Below are positions 34,650-47,300 of a DNA stretch of 64,000 nt, one piece after another. The notes beneath the pieces were generated by a model. The model ran no database searches. It had not been told where the DNA came from and saw nothing but the letters and a program-made list of their open reading frames with translations. Numbering within the stretch: the first letter of the stretch is position 1; every line of letters starts with the position of its first letter. The position numbers were made by a program, and so were the translations under genes. The DNA comes from Pseudoips prasinana (taxonomy: Eukaryota; Arthropoda; Insecta; Lepidoptera; Nolidae): contig OX621243.1 in assembly GCA_951640165.1 (NCBI GenBank), positions 3,100,001 to 3,164,000 on the forward strand, in the 5' to 3' direction.

Positions 34650-36240
34650 GACATATCAACTTCGTATTAACACGCCTATTAATAAACTGAGAGTAAGCTC
34701 CGATTAACAATACATTACTTACACTGAGATTAACGCACGTGGTATGGCAACACACTCAATTTAAAAGTGAAAAGAGTGAGTAACCGAATGAACTAAATGC
34801 TTGACGATAAATTAAAGACAGTGACGGACAATATTTTAAGTTGAAATCTTCACGAATCAACATTTTTAGCGTGTTCTGATCAGTGTTCTTCTGCGTCGGT
34901 GATCGATTCTTCCAATGGATTCTTACGCACTTTATGTAACTGCACATGCTTCAATGGAATCAGATTTTCAACCATATCTATTTCATTTATCAAACTCAAT
35001 TCATTAATAATACGAATACTTACGAAACAGACCGCACGGACGGACTAATTTAAAATATTTTGTTACTTTAATTACTGTTTTTAAACTGTGTTTATGTAAT
35101 ACATTGTGAGCTTGACAAGTACAAGTGTATGTAAATACCCAAGTGCTGAATAAATTTCATTATTTCAATAATCTCTATCCATGTTAATTAATTATCCACA
35201 ACAAATAACGAAGGCAATCAAAACGAATTGAGGTTAGAATGTCAAAATCACGTCTCTAGTTTATTCCTACTCTATCGTTAAACTAAGTAGTGCCAAGGAT
35301 TAACTTTTACTCCGAGATGAACTTCGGATTAGCTTATTCCCTCCTTACTCCATGTTATATGTGTTTATTCTGAAAGCGTGTTTGTTTTAAATGCTTGACC
35401 ATTATAGTCTAATATTGGACTGATTTATTACGTCAATATTCCTTATAAAGGGCGTTTATCAATCTGTTAATTGTCTTCTATTTCTAATATTAATAATAAT
35501 ACTAACTATAAACGAAAGTCAGACTAGTCGGCTTTTACGTTACTAGTACAATCTATTATAGACAATAACTTTATGAACTTACTAGATTATTAATAAATAT
35601 TTATAATCATCCAAACCATAACGGTATAGATTGCTGCTGACTGTACCTAACAATCTTATGGACCTGTTGAGAAACAAAAAGATTTTAATTTAAAATGTCG
35701 ATAGGAATTAAAGCATGAACTAATTTTTTTTTCGAAACAATGGAATCGTGGAACTCTGGGAATAACACGCTCCATCCATACTTACCAATAGTATTAACGA
35801 TAGATGAGGAAATTATCTTGCGAAAAAGACCGTCAGTAAGAATCAACAGAAGACAAAAACGCAGGCAGACACTTTATCTTTTGCGAATGACTAGACCTCC
35901 GAAGCGTATTAGAAGAGAAGCTTGAAGCCATTCATTCTCCGAAAGTGAACAATTTAAAATTTAGGTACTTAATTATATTTTTAGTTAAAATACATTTTCA
36001 AAAGTCTACTATAATCTCAAAAGGGGTAACAACATAAATATAAATGTAAGAACATAAATATAATTTAATTACAAAAGGCAAAACCAAATGATATGAATGT
36101 GAGAATGAATTTTAGTTAAATGGACCAAAATTTCTTCAAATTAATACATACTATAGCTATATTAACAAATGATATTCTATGTCTATACACATATAAATAA
36201 ATTTGTCCAACATTAGTAGAAAATATCGAAAAGAAAATAC
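34650..36240. other. No gene; contains a repeat E 3' end
   Basis: 35022-35167 matches the last ~145 bases of repeat E (CAGACCGCACGGACGGACTA to GCTGAATAAATTTCATTATT). The 61-codon ORF at 35740 has no support. 35990-36250 may be the 3' UTR of the following minus-strand LINE. Confidence 0.35.
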
Positions 36241-36249
36241 AGATAATGT

Positions 36250-38960
36250 TGAAGAAAGAACTCATTCAGCAGTTGACGATGGCAGGAAATGCTCCTTTAA
36301 GTGTTTTTTATAAGATTCCATAGTTTGAGCGCATCTTATTGTACATGCCAAATGCGCTTGGGCAGTAAAATATTTGCTGTAGAAATTGGTGGAATGAACT
36401 GGCACCTTCAATTTCAGGTTCTCTGATGACCGCAAGCATCTTGAATGTGTGTCATTTAAGAATTGAAACCGTTCTTTAAGATAAAATGGAGAGGTATGAT
36501 TAAACAAAATATTGTAAAGTAAGGATAGGATGTGCGTATTACGGCGAAGGCGAATAGGAAGCCACTTGAGCTTATCGCGACATTCAGAGATGTGGTCATA
36601 TTTACGGAAACCAAATATGAACCTTATACAGAAATTTTGAAGCCGCTTAATTTTATCTAATTGTGCTTCGTTTAAGTCAGGACTGCTGGTATCGGTATAG
36701 TCAAGGATTGGACGAAGAAGAGACTGTGTAAACGTAATTCTAGTAGTTATGGGAAGAAAGTTACGGAGTCTACGTAAAGATCCCTCAGCAGCAAACAATT
36801 TGCGACTAATTTCTTTTAACTGAGGGCCCCAGGTTAAGTTTCTGTCAGTATAAATTCCTAAATTTTCACGGAATCGCCAAAGGGTAGGAAGGTACCTTCG
36901 AACATGGCAGGTAGAATTAGTCACCAATCAATCTTAGAAAACATTCTGGAGTTACCCACGACAATAATTTTAGTTTTCGTGGGGTTCACTTTAAGTCCAT
37001 ATGCTCGGCTCCACTCGGATACTTCCTTAAAGTCCTTATTAATTTCGTTGACAGCTTCAGGTCTTTCAATGTAGCTGAGCTATAAATTTGGAGATCCTCT
37101 GCATAAAAGTGGTAAGAGGAATAAATTTCATTGGAAATGTATTGATAAAAAATGTGAAAAGTAGTAGAGAAATAACGCCATCTGAGGCACACCAACCGTC
37201 GAATTGCACCATGAAGAGACAGAATCCATAATACTGATACGTTGTCGGCGGCCCAACAGGTAATTACGAAACCAATCGGTTGCTGTTGGAGATATGTTAA
37301 GAGATCGAAGAATCCCAAGGAGGGTGTTGAAATTCACTGCGTTGAAGGCATTATTAAAATCGAGAAGAGACATAACTGTGTAATGACTTATATCCTCGGT
37401 TTTTACTAAAGCAGTAACCGTACTATGACCAGGACGGCAACCAGATAGTAGAGGATTAAGGAGAGTTGTACACAGGAATGAGCTAAGTTGAATAGTAACC
37501 AACCACTCAAGGACATTGGATAAGAATGGAAGAATGGGACGATATACGGAGAAGAAAGAAGGATTGGGTATTTTAGGTAAAGTGATAATTTGAGCATCCT
37601 ATCACGCAGCAAATGCTGTTGGAGATGGAAAACTTGAACACGTGGCATATAACGGGAAGGACTTCGTCAAGAACCGCTATAAATGGTGCCGACTGCACTT
37701 GAGAATATCGACATTATGGTCTACTGAACATCACAAGCAGCGAAATGATTAAAGACAAACGGGGAATAATCGTGTTTTGGAAGTGATGAAAGATGACGTA
37801 AGGTGTTATAAATAGTTGTCCTATCGCAGTTGGACGACGGCGTGAAATGATTAAGTGCATTTAAATCTAAATTGAAAGGAAGATTTTTTGCGAGATCTCA
37901 CAACCCAATTGAATTGTAAAACTTTGATGGTTCACCATTTTCTACTGATTTGTGAAAGTGTTAGCGTTGCGCATTTATACAAACCTTGTTGCAGTGATTC
38001 CTGATGGCAATGTATTTTTCCCAGTTAGATGAAGTAGACCGACTATTGTATTTAAATTTGGCTAATACCTTTTTCTCCCCTAAATTCTTTAAATCATTGT
38101 TAAGCCACGGAGCAGGGAGATGTTTAATTTTATTAGGATGAATCGGAGCGTAAGCGTCATATAACTGCAGAAGTTCACTGCCAAAAGTTCTGCTTTATAA
38201 TCTATGGATGATGAATTCATCAGCGGCTTCCAGTCAATATTGTTAGCATCATTTTGAAGAGCAGTAAGATTCATAGTAGCAAAATTACGCTGCAGAAGGG
38301 TCCTCTACTTAGCCTTGGGTGGCTGAATTTTGTAAGATAAGAATATAAGATCATGATAAGAAAAGGCATCGGCTGAGCATTCACCAGAGTGGAGGTCACA
38401 CTCTGAGGAGAAGGAACAAGTATCAGGTCTAACAGTGAAGGAGTAGAGTGTGGGAAATGATGTGTAGAATTAATAGGAAAAATATAAATAAGTTAGTGGA
38501 GTTAGCAACAGATCGAACGAGCACAAGCGAGAGTCGTTTTTGAGGAGACAGGTATTAAAATCACCCATGACGATAGTTTGACTGTAAGAGGGTGTGAGCT
38601 GATCAAGAATATTTTCGAAGGTTGAGAAAGAATCGATATGTAAGGATGGGCTGTAATTACCGTCAAGTAGTAGTCTAATATGTAGCAGCTCAATTTCAAA
38701 AAATAAATGTTCACCCACGTTCGATGCAGGTGGTTGTGCTGATATACTAACGATAGAGTATTGAATATTTGAGCGTAAATATATGGCAACACTACCGCCT
38801 CGGCCATTGGTGCGACCATTTCTGAATTATAAAGCCCGGTAGAGAATAGGAGACAGAAGAACTGCATGGATATTCTTACAGTCAAAACTAATCAGCATAT
38901 CAGAGTTACCAGTAGTGAACCGGAATATTTGTGCGTTAATATGGACTACATTAAAATGTG
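36250..38960 (-). pseudogene. Degenerate LINE with endonuclease and RT, minus strand
   Basis: Endonuclease pieces: NGRGGSVAIYLRSNIQYSIV and TIVMGDFNTCLLKNDSRLCS (38880-38480). RT pieces: LVAVLVIVRLL near GCRPGHSTVTALV, SLLDFNNAFNAVN, STVGVPQ, YAEDLQIYSSA (YADD changed to YAED), then NLGIYTDRNLTWGPQLKEIS and the C-terminal frame 36927-36262 (LDKIKRLQNFCIRFIFGFRK). Many frameshifts and stops; an old copy, but spanning most of an ORF2. Confidence 0.7.
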
Positions 38961-39690
38961 AGCTGCGAGCGGTGGTATGCTGATGAAGCTATTATACTTA
39001 TACCCCCATTATATGCACACTATAGTATACCACTACTCGCAGAAAAAGTCTTCACTGTTATAATCACTGTCTACGTCAGACATAAAATAATGAAAATATA
39101 TATCAAAAAAATTTGAAGTCATTAGTCATTATTTAGTTATTAAAAAAGAAAATGCAACTAAATAAATAATAACAATTATAATTTAAGCCTTACTATATAC
39201 TTTACCCACTAGCCGTGTTAAGTTTATGGCAATAAGAATATATCAACAGTACAAGATCATTAATGCCCTTGTCCGATGGATGTAACACATTAAATCCTAC
39301 ACTATATGAAGCATTGGAATAATGCGTGAAACTAAACGTTCGAAATGAAATAATCATTGGCAGAATGTTGTACTCTTTGGACAAGATAACATAAATGTGT
39401 TACGTAGGTATTTCATAAATAGTAATAATTTTGAGACTTTAATAACAAAACATAAACTTAAATCGGCAAAGTTATACAAAGTAAACCGCAATCTCGAATG
39501 GAGTCACCATGAATCATTTCTTAGAAGCCACAGCGCCCCATCCCGAATGTGCAAAAGTCGGGTCAACTGGCCTCGGATCTCGGCCCCGGTCGCCTAGCGA
39601 AGATACCTCACATCGCTTCCCGCTGTGGTTCTTTACAAAAATACCAGCTTCACGTGTGAAACAGCGAAGATTTTATCTTAGTGTACTGTC
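38960..39690. other. No gene recognised
   Basis: AT-rich to 39470, then a GC-richer stretch at 39500-39620 (GTCGGGTCAACTGGCCTCGG) whose open frames do not resemble anything I know. Confidence 0.25.
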
Positions 39691-40253
39691 ATGAAGATTC
39701 GATGCCATGATTTTGTCAAAAATTCAGAGACGCCTTTTTGCTTTGACAGTGGTTTTGGAGAACCGGGTATTGTCACATCCCGGAATTTGACAATAATAGG
39801 CCTCGTTTATTAAAAATCGGACGGCCCATTCCATGACGACTCTGCAACTATTCTCCGACAGTCGTTTCTTTTTTGGGCTGTTCATTTTGCGTTCACTGGC
39901 GACAGGACGTTTCGTTGTTTTCGTTGCAGAATCTTCCATGACCGTTCATTACGTCGTCAACCTTAAATCCGACATTCTTGAACTTCTTCTGCACTACATC
40001 AGCCACTAGTTTTGCTCTCTCCTCGTCCTTTACCTCCCCAACGCCGCGCCGTAGAGCAAAAGAATCTTGCGACGCTGACGCCTCTCCAGGTGGTCCACAA
40101 ATTGCACTGTACGAGCATAAAAACTCTGCTTGTTTGTGTAGATTATCAAGTGATTGTATAACAAATGCTTTGAAGGCAGATCACTCTGTAACCAAGTTAG
40201 ATGGTGCTGTTGGTGTTGTGCTCAGCTGTTTTCAAGAGTTTCAGAGTCGTTAA
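39690..40253 (-). pseudogene. Unrecognised coding-like remnant
   Basis: On the minus strand one frame reads SAFKAFVIQSLDNLHKQAEF, then DSFALRRGVGEVKDEERAKL and VADVVQKKFKNVGFKVDD; it then appears to shift by one frame into MEDSATKTTKRPVASERKMN and SPKKKRLSENS. There is an in-frame TGA before SAFKAF. Composition, charge pattern and the continuity across the shift suggest a decayed protein gene or transposon ORF of ~170 residues. No family is recognised. Confidence 0.4.
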
Positions 40254-40558
40254 CTTGGTACTAAAACAGGCCTAAGAAGCAACCAGGTACTAAAGAATAA
40301 TATTATAATTGTTTTGATGTTTTCATTTGTGCTCAATATCTAAAGTTTACAACATTAAAATTAAAGCAACTGGCACTAAATTAGGCAAGCCTGTATCTCG
40401 GGCACCTGTTGCATAATTTGAGGCGGTGATTGGTTGGTAATGGGATGATGATTATTAATAATTTAATATTTGTGCTTGTTTAATAGGTTTTCAGTTTTGC
40501 TTAAGGGTAAATTTTAAAGCGAGATATTAAGGGTAGGCTTAATAAAAATAAACACTGT

Positions 40559-41305
40559 TGCTGATAAAAATATAATGAAAATTCAATAGTTCAGTCGACA
40601 TAGCCATGAAGTCAATAATTCAAATATTATGTACCTAGAAATTAATAATAATTTATTATTGCTGTATTTATAACCGCCTCGCAGTACCTTTACATTAATG
40701 CTTGTTTCCGTACTTTTATTCTGTCACAAACGATATAAAATACATCAAACTTTGTTCATTGATACTTTTTCATTACCATGTCACGAAACACATTAAAACA
40801 GGAAACCCGTATTTGAAAACTGACATAGAATTCAGAAGGATATTAAATTAGCAAAAGTTTGAGGCATTTTTATGTGACCATGAACGTAAATTATCGGACT
40901 ACAGCTTCGTCCTGTGTGATGGGCAGCGGGTATCATGCAGCGCACATTAAGTGGTAAGTCTTCATTGAGGCGCATTTCTGAGGTACATAATAGGGAGCAC
41001 AGACTACTGCTACCGCTTTAGCCAAGAAGTCCGAACACAAAACCATCTGCAGCGTCATTGATCTTGCTAACCGTGCTATTCAGTAGTGTCACAACCTCTG
41101 GGACCAAGCCGCCTGTAAAAATAGAAATAGGGAAATTAGTAGTGATCCTATAATTTAACAAGCAACGTGACAAATTAAGAAGAAGAATTAATAGCACGCG
41201 AATACGAAAATTTGCAAATCAAGCTTAATTGATGAATACATTAAACTATAAATTTCGATAATTAAACCTAAGCATATTCTCTTTGACAATAACTGAATAC
41301 AAGGA
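40559..41305 (-). repeat. Segmental duplicate A (3' end of gene 2)
   Basis: Nearly identical to 61859-62605, with very few differences between about 40640 and 41280. It includes the terminal exon 41018-41112 and its 3' flank. The copies are 21.3 kb apart in the same orientation. Confidence 0.9.
41018..41112 (-). CDS. Gene 2 terminal exon 3a
   Basis: After acceptor ttttacag, two bases (GC) complete a Gly codon, then GLVPEVVTLLNSTVSKINDA, ADGFVFGLLG and TAA. 95 bases. The copy in gene 3 (62319-62413) differs by one base, changing Ala to Gly. Confidence 0.6.
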
Positions 41306-44300
41306 GCCCAGACTACTGCTACCGCTTTACCCACTCGTCGAATAATTCATCTACATCTTCAGTGACCATGGTAACCGTGTTATCAATATTTTCACGGTAG
41401 TGCCCACCAGACCTGAGACCGAAAAATGAAAATTAGTGAAAATAATAATAATTATTTATTAGCTTCAAACAATATAAAATAATATTACAAGTATCTGAAG
41501 CCTCCTTTTAAGCATATAATGCCTGTGTTACGAGACTTCAATCTTCCAAAACAGTTGTTCATAATCAAAGTATCACAAGTACGTGCTTCAATACTAATTC
41601 TAACAATATTACTACAAATTACAAAAAAGTGATCATAATATAATTTACCAAGCAATGAGAATATAACAAAATCAGCTGAAGAATTTATTGGACGCGGATA
41701 CGTGTGGCGCCGTGGCTAAGATAGTCGCCTCGCCGCTTCGTATCTCGGGTTCGATTCCCGCGCCGGACAACTATTTGTATGTCATTTGTGTCCGTCAATT
41801 ATAAGTTTGTAAAGTACCCCGCGACACAGGGATTTGATTCCCTAGTGCGAACGATGTCTTTTTTAAAATAAAATAAATAAAAATCGACTAATGGGTTCAG
41901 TAAATTAGATCCGGTAATTCTTTTTAACTTCTTCGTAACAATATTGTGCCTACAATATATTTTTGTTTTTCTATCAGGGTAAATTTAAGACATTATGTTA
42001 TTGGTTTTTGGCCACAATACAACATATGTAATGTCCTCCTAGCCAAATTTCGGCCACGGCGGCCAGTCTGAACAGAGATTAGCCATCTGCGCGGGACATA
42101 TTATAGTGCTCAAGTATGTGCGCAAACACAGGAGCACTTTCTATTCCATCACTCTCATGATGGGACAGGTCAGGCACAGGACCGACGGCTTTACGTGCTC
42201 TCCGAGGCACGGGGGTATAATACCGCCAACTCCCAAACTTCGGGCTGATGCTAAGAAATTTTTCTTTTTACAGAAAAGTCTCAAAATCACTTTTGGCCCG
42301 ACCCGGGATTTCAACCCGGACCTTGTTATCTGCGGGTGAACACGCTACCGCTAGACCAACGACGCAGACACGCTATATATACCCACAAATCAAGTGCCTA
42401 ATCGATAAATTACTCGGTGGTATGTGCAGGTGAATGTAAAAAACGCACAGATTTTTTTATGTATCACCCTAACACCTCTGTAACGCTCAACAGACTAAAA
42501 TCCCACAAACGCACTGTCCCTCAAAGCTACTGAGGATAATAAGATTGCCCGTCTTCCTTTCTTGGGTTCGCTTCGTTCTGGGATTTGATACAAGACACGT
42601 GTAGACATGTGTTAAGCTGAACACTTAGTCATAAGAGCTTAATTGTTAAACAAATATAGAAATACCTTCTTTTGGTGTGGAGCTAGCGCTGGAATCAGCT
42701 GTTGAGTAAATAACTTTAGTTAATATCGTTGAAATCGAAGTAATTGTAGTTAGCAAGTTAGCTGAGTAAGCTAAGGCCATCTAGTGAGGAAGTTATTCAT
42801 AGGATGTGGTCTAATAGCCTTCCCCGTCTGAGGGTGATAATTTGTTACCGTATCATGGGAAAGAATTCAATTATAAAGTCAACATACAAAATCATATAAG
42901 CTTAGGAGATTATTTAAGGCCTTCATGTGGTCTGATCTAATTTTTTCAACTTCTTTTTACAATATTTTGATGACAATGCAAAAGGACATAATTTGAACCT
43001 ATTATCGTTTCTACGGATGAAATACTAAGCTATGATATTTTCCTTTTTGATGATTCTACAACATATAGACACGACCCACAATCAAGGTCCTTCCAGCTGT
43101 TGAGTAAGTCCCGTTAGTTAATATCGAAGTACTTGAAGTATACAAGTTAGCTGAGTAAGTTAAGTCCATCTAGACCGGAATTTATTCATAGGATTTGGTT
43201 ACAAGTTTGAAGAATCATTTGAGGGCCTTCATGAGGCCTGATCTAATTTTTTTAACTTCTACATACAATATTGTAGTGACGATGACAAAATAATGACGAC
43301 AGATTATTTTATTTTCTATAGTTGACATTCTAAGCTACAATGTTGCATATAGACACGACACGTGCTGCCACCCAAGGCTACTTAGAATAATAAGATTATC
43401 CTTATTCCTTTAGGTTCTGGGATTTGATACGAGACACGTGTAGACATGTGTTAAGTTGAACCCTTAGTCATAAGAGTTTAATTATTTTAAAATAAATTTT
43501 AAATACCAGTAGTAGAAGCAGTTGTTGTTGAGTTATCGCTTGATGCATTGGAATCATCTGTTGAGTAAATACCGTTAGTTAATATCGGTAAATCGAAGTA
43601 CTGAAGTTTTCAAGTTAGCTGAGTAAGCCAAGGCCATCTAGACAAGAAGTGATTCATAGGATGTGGTCTAATAGCCTTCTCCATCTAAAGGTGATTATTT
43701 CTCATTTCACCAATAGATAGTATTCAATTATACAGTCAACAAACGAAATCTTATAAGCTTAGTGGATAATTTAAGGGCAGGTGGTCTGATCAAATTTTTT
43801 GAACTTCTTTTTACAATATTTTGATGACAATGCGAAAAGAAGCTACTGAGAATAATAAGAGTCATAAGAGTTTAATTGTTAAAAACATATATAAATACCT
43901 TGTTGTGATGTGGAGGTATCGCTGGAAGCAGCTGTTGAATAAATACCGTTAGTTAATATCGTTGAAATCAAAGTACTTGTACTTAGCAAGTAAGCTGAGT
44001 AAGCTAAGGCCATCTAGCGCTGGAATCAGCTGTTGAGTAAATAACTTTAGTTAATATCGTTGAAATCGAAGTAATTGTAGTTAGCAAGTTAGCTGAGTAA
44101 GCTAAGGCCATCTAGTGAGGAAGTTATTCATAGGATGTGGTCTAATAGCCTTCCCCGTCTGAGGGTGATAATTTGTTACCGTATCATGGGAAAGAATTCA
44201 ATTATAAAGTCAACATACAAAATCATATAAGCTTAGGAGATTATTTAAGGCCTTCATGTGGTCTGATCTAATTTTTTCAACTTCTTTTTACAATATTTTG

Positions 44301-47300
44301 ATGACAATGCAAAAGGACATAATTTGAACCTATTATCGTTTCTACGGATGAAATACTAAGCTATGATATTTTCCTTTTTGATGATTCTACAACATATAGA
44401 CACGACCCACAATCAAGGTCCTACTCAGCTGTTGAGTAAGTCCCGTTAGTTAATATCGAAGTACTTGAAGTATACAAGTTAGCTGAGTAAGTTAAGTCCA
44501 TCTAGACCGGAATTTATTCATAGGATTTGGTTACAAGTTTGAAGAATCATTTGAGGGCCTTCATGAGGCCTGATCTAATTTTTTTAACTTCTACATACAA
44601 TATTGTAGTGACGATGACAAAATAATGACGACAGATTATTTTATTTTCTATAGTTGACATTCTAAGCTACAATGTTGCATATAGACACGACACGCGCTGC
44701 CACCCAAGGCTACTTAGAATAATAAGATTATCCTTATTCCTTTAGGTTCTGGGATTTGATACGAGACACGTGTAGACATGTGTTAAGTTGAACCCTTAGT
44801 CATAAGAGTTTAATTATTTTAAAATAAATTTTAAATACCAGTAGTAGAAGCAGTTGTTGTTGAGTTATCGCTTGATGCATTGGAATCATCTGTTGAGTAA
44901 ATACCGTTAGTTAATATCGGTAAATCGAAGTACTGAAGTTTTCAAGTTAGCTGAGTAAGCCAAGGCCATCTAGACAAGAAGTGATTCATAGGATGTGGTC
45001 TAATAGCCTTCTCCATCTAAAGGTGATTATTTCTCATTTCACCAATAGATAGTATTCAATTATACAGTCAACAAACGAAATCTTATAAGCTTAGTGGATA
45101 ATTTAAGGGCAGGTGGTCTGATCAAATTTTTTGAACTTCTTTTTACAATATTTTGATGACAATGCGAAAAGAAGCTACTGAGAATAATAAGAGTCATAAG
45201 AGTTTAATTGTTAAAAACATATATAAATACCTTGTTGTGATGTGGAGGTATCGCTGGAAGCAGCTGTTGAATAAATACCGTTAGTTAATATCGTTGAAAT
45301 CAAAGTACTTGTACTTAGCAAGTAAGCTGAGTAAGCTAAGGCCATCTAGTGAGGAAGTTATTCATAGGATGTGGTCTAATAGCCTTCCCCGTCTGAGGGT
45401 GATAATTTGTCACCGTATCATGGGAAAGAATTCAATTATAAAGTCAACATACAAAATCATATAAGCTTAGTAGAATATTCAAGGCCTTCATGTGGTCTGA
45501 TCTAATTTTTTCAACTTCTTTTTACAATATTTTGATGACAATACAAAAGGACAATTTGAACCTATTATCTTTTCTACGGATGAAATACTAAGCTATGATA
45601 TTTTCCTTTTTGATGATTCTACAACATATAGACACGACCCACAATCAAGGTCCTACTCAGCTGTTGAGTAAGTCCCGTTAGTTAATATCGAAGTACTTGA
45701 AGTTTACAAGTTAGCTGAGTAAGTTAAGTCTATCTAGACCGGAATTTATTCATAGGATTTGGTTACATGTTTGGTGGATCATTTGAGGGCCTTCATGAGG
45801 CCTGATCTATTTTTTTTAACTTCTACGTACAATATTGTGGTGACGATGACAAAATAAAGACGAGAGATTATTTTATTTTCTATAGTTGACATTCTAAGCT
45901 ACAATGTTGCATATAGACACGACACGCGCTGCCACCCAAGGCTACTTAGAATAATAAGATTATCCTTATTCCTTTAGGTTCTGGGATTTGATACGAGACA
46001 CGTGTAGACATGTGTTAAGTTGAACCCTTAGTCATAAGAGTTTAATTATTTAAAAAAAAAATTTTAATACCAGTAGTAGAAGCAGTTGTTGTTGAGTTAT
46101 AGCTTGATGCACCGGAATCATCTGTTGAGTAAATACCGTTAGTTACTATCGGTAAAATCGAAGTACTGTAGTTTTCAAGTTAGCTGAGTAAGCTAAGGTC
46201 ATCTAGACAAGAAGTTATTCATAGGATGTGGTCTAATATTTATTAATTATTATAATAAATAATTTCTCACCGTACCAATAGAAAAAATCTATTATAAAAT
46301 TAACATACAAAACATTATAAGCTTAGTGGATAATTTAAGGGCCATCATGTGCTCTGATCTAATTTTTTCAACTTCATACGTAATTTTGATGACAATGCAA
46401 AAGACATGATTAGAACCTATGTTCGTTACGGAGGAAATACTTAGCTATGATATTTTCTTTTTTGATGACAATGCAACATATAGACATGGCACTTATACCC
46501 ACAAACCAAGTTGATAATCTTTAAATTACTCTGTGGTTCGTATAGGCGAATGTTAACCCACAGATTTTTTACATATCCCTTTAAGACTTCTCTAAAGCTG
46601 AAAGGACGAGAATTGCGATTTGATATACGCGCTGTCACTGCAGACTACTGAGGAGAATAAGAATCAAATTTGCCGTGTGGCTGACGGCATAGGATATGAT
46701 CATCCCACCTCATCCCGTTGGAGCAGTATAAGTCGTCCGAGGGAATATATACCAGACTACGGGTGCTGCCCGTACCCTGAGTATGACCATCGTATTGCGA
46801 TCTCCAACCCGTCTGCCAAGCGTGGTGATTATGGCATATCCCCTCAAGTGATGGACACCAGTAATGGGGGAGGCCTTTGTCCAGCAGTGGACGTAATTCG
46901 GCTTATATGATGATGATGACGATGAAAAGGCATCAAACGTAATCTTACCTACATGCTTAGCGATACTAGAACATAGAAGCACGATGTATGTACCTATGTA
47001 CCCAAAAATCAAGTTCCTAATCTAGAAACTACTTGGTGGTATGTGGAAGCGCACTGATTTTTATTTATATATCCCCTTAAGAGTTTTGTATCGCTGAACA
47101 CGTACTTAATTCTACGTATATTTAGTCATGAGCATTTAATTGTTTTTTTATATTTTTCTTCTACTTTCGCGTCAATAGTTGATACATTGATATAAAAAAT
47201 AATTAAATGCTCACTTTATTAAAATTGTTTAAAATTTCTAATATTATAAATACCAGTTGTTGATATAGTGGAATTAGTCGTTGTCTCATTCGAATCTGTT

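Larger units (their letters stand above)
42666..46250 (-). repeat. Tandem array of exon-intron modules in gene 2 intron 2
   Basis: Units of ~1,332 bp each holding four exon-2-like modules. Corresponding modules are spaced 1331-1332 bases between units 1 and 2, and 1232-1233 between units 2 and 3. The difference is one module (44014-44111) missing from unit 3. Units 1 and 2 are almost identical; unit 3 is more diverged. Intron spacers share CATACAAAATCATATAAGCT and CTAATTTTTTCAACTTC. Confidence 0.85.

Noticed and set aside
37128..37318. Minus-strand ORF starting MGFFDLLTYLQQQP
   Set aside because: It is a neighbouring frame of the same decayed LINE; the real RT blocks run through adjacent frames.
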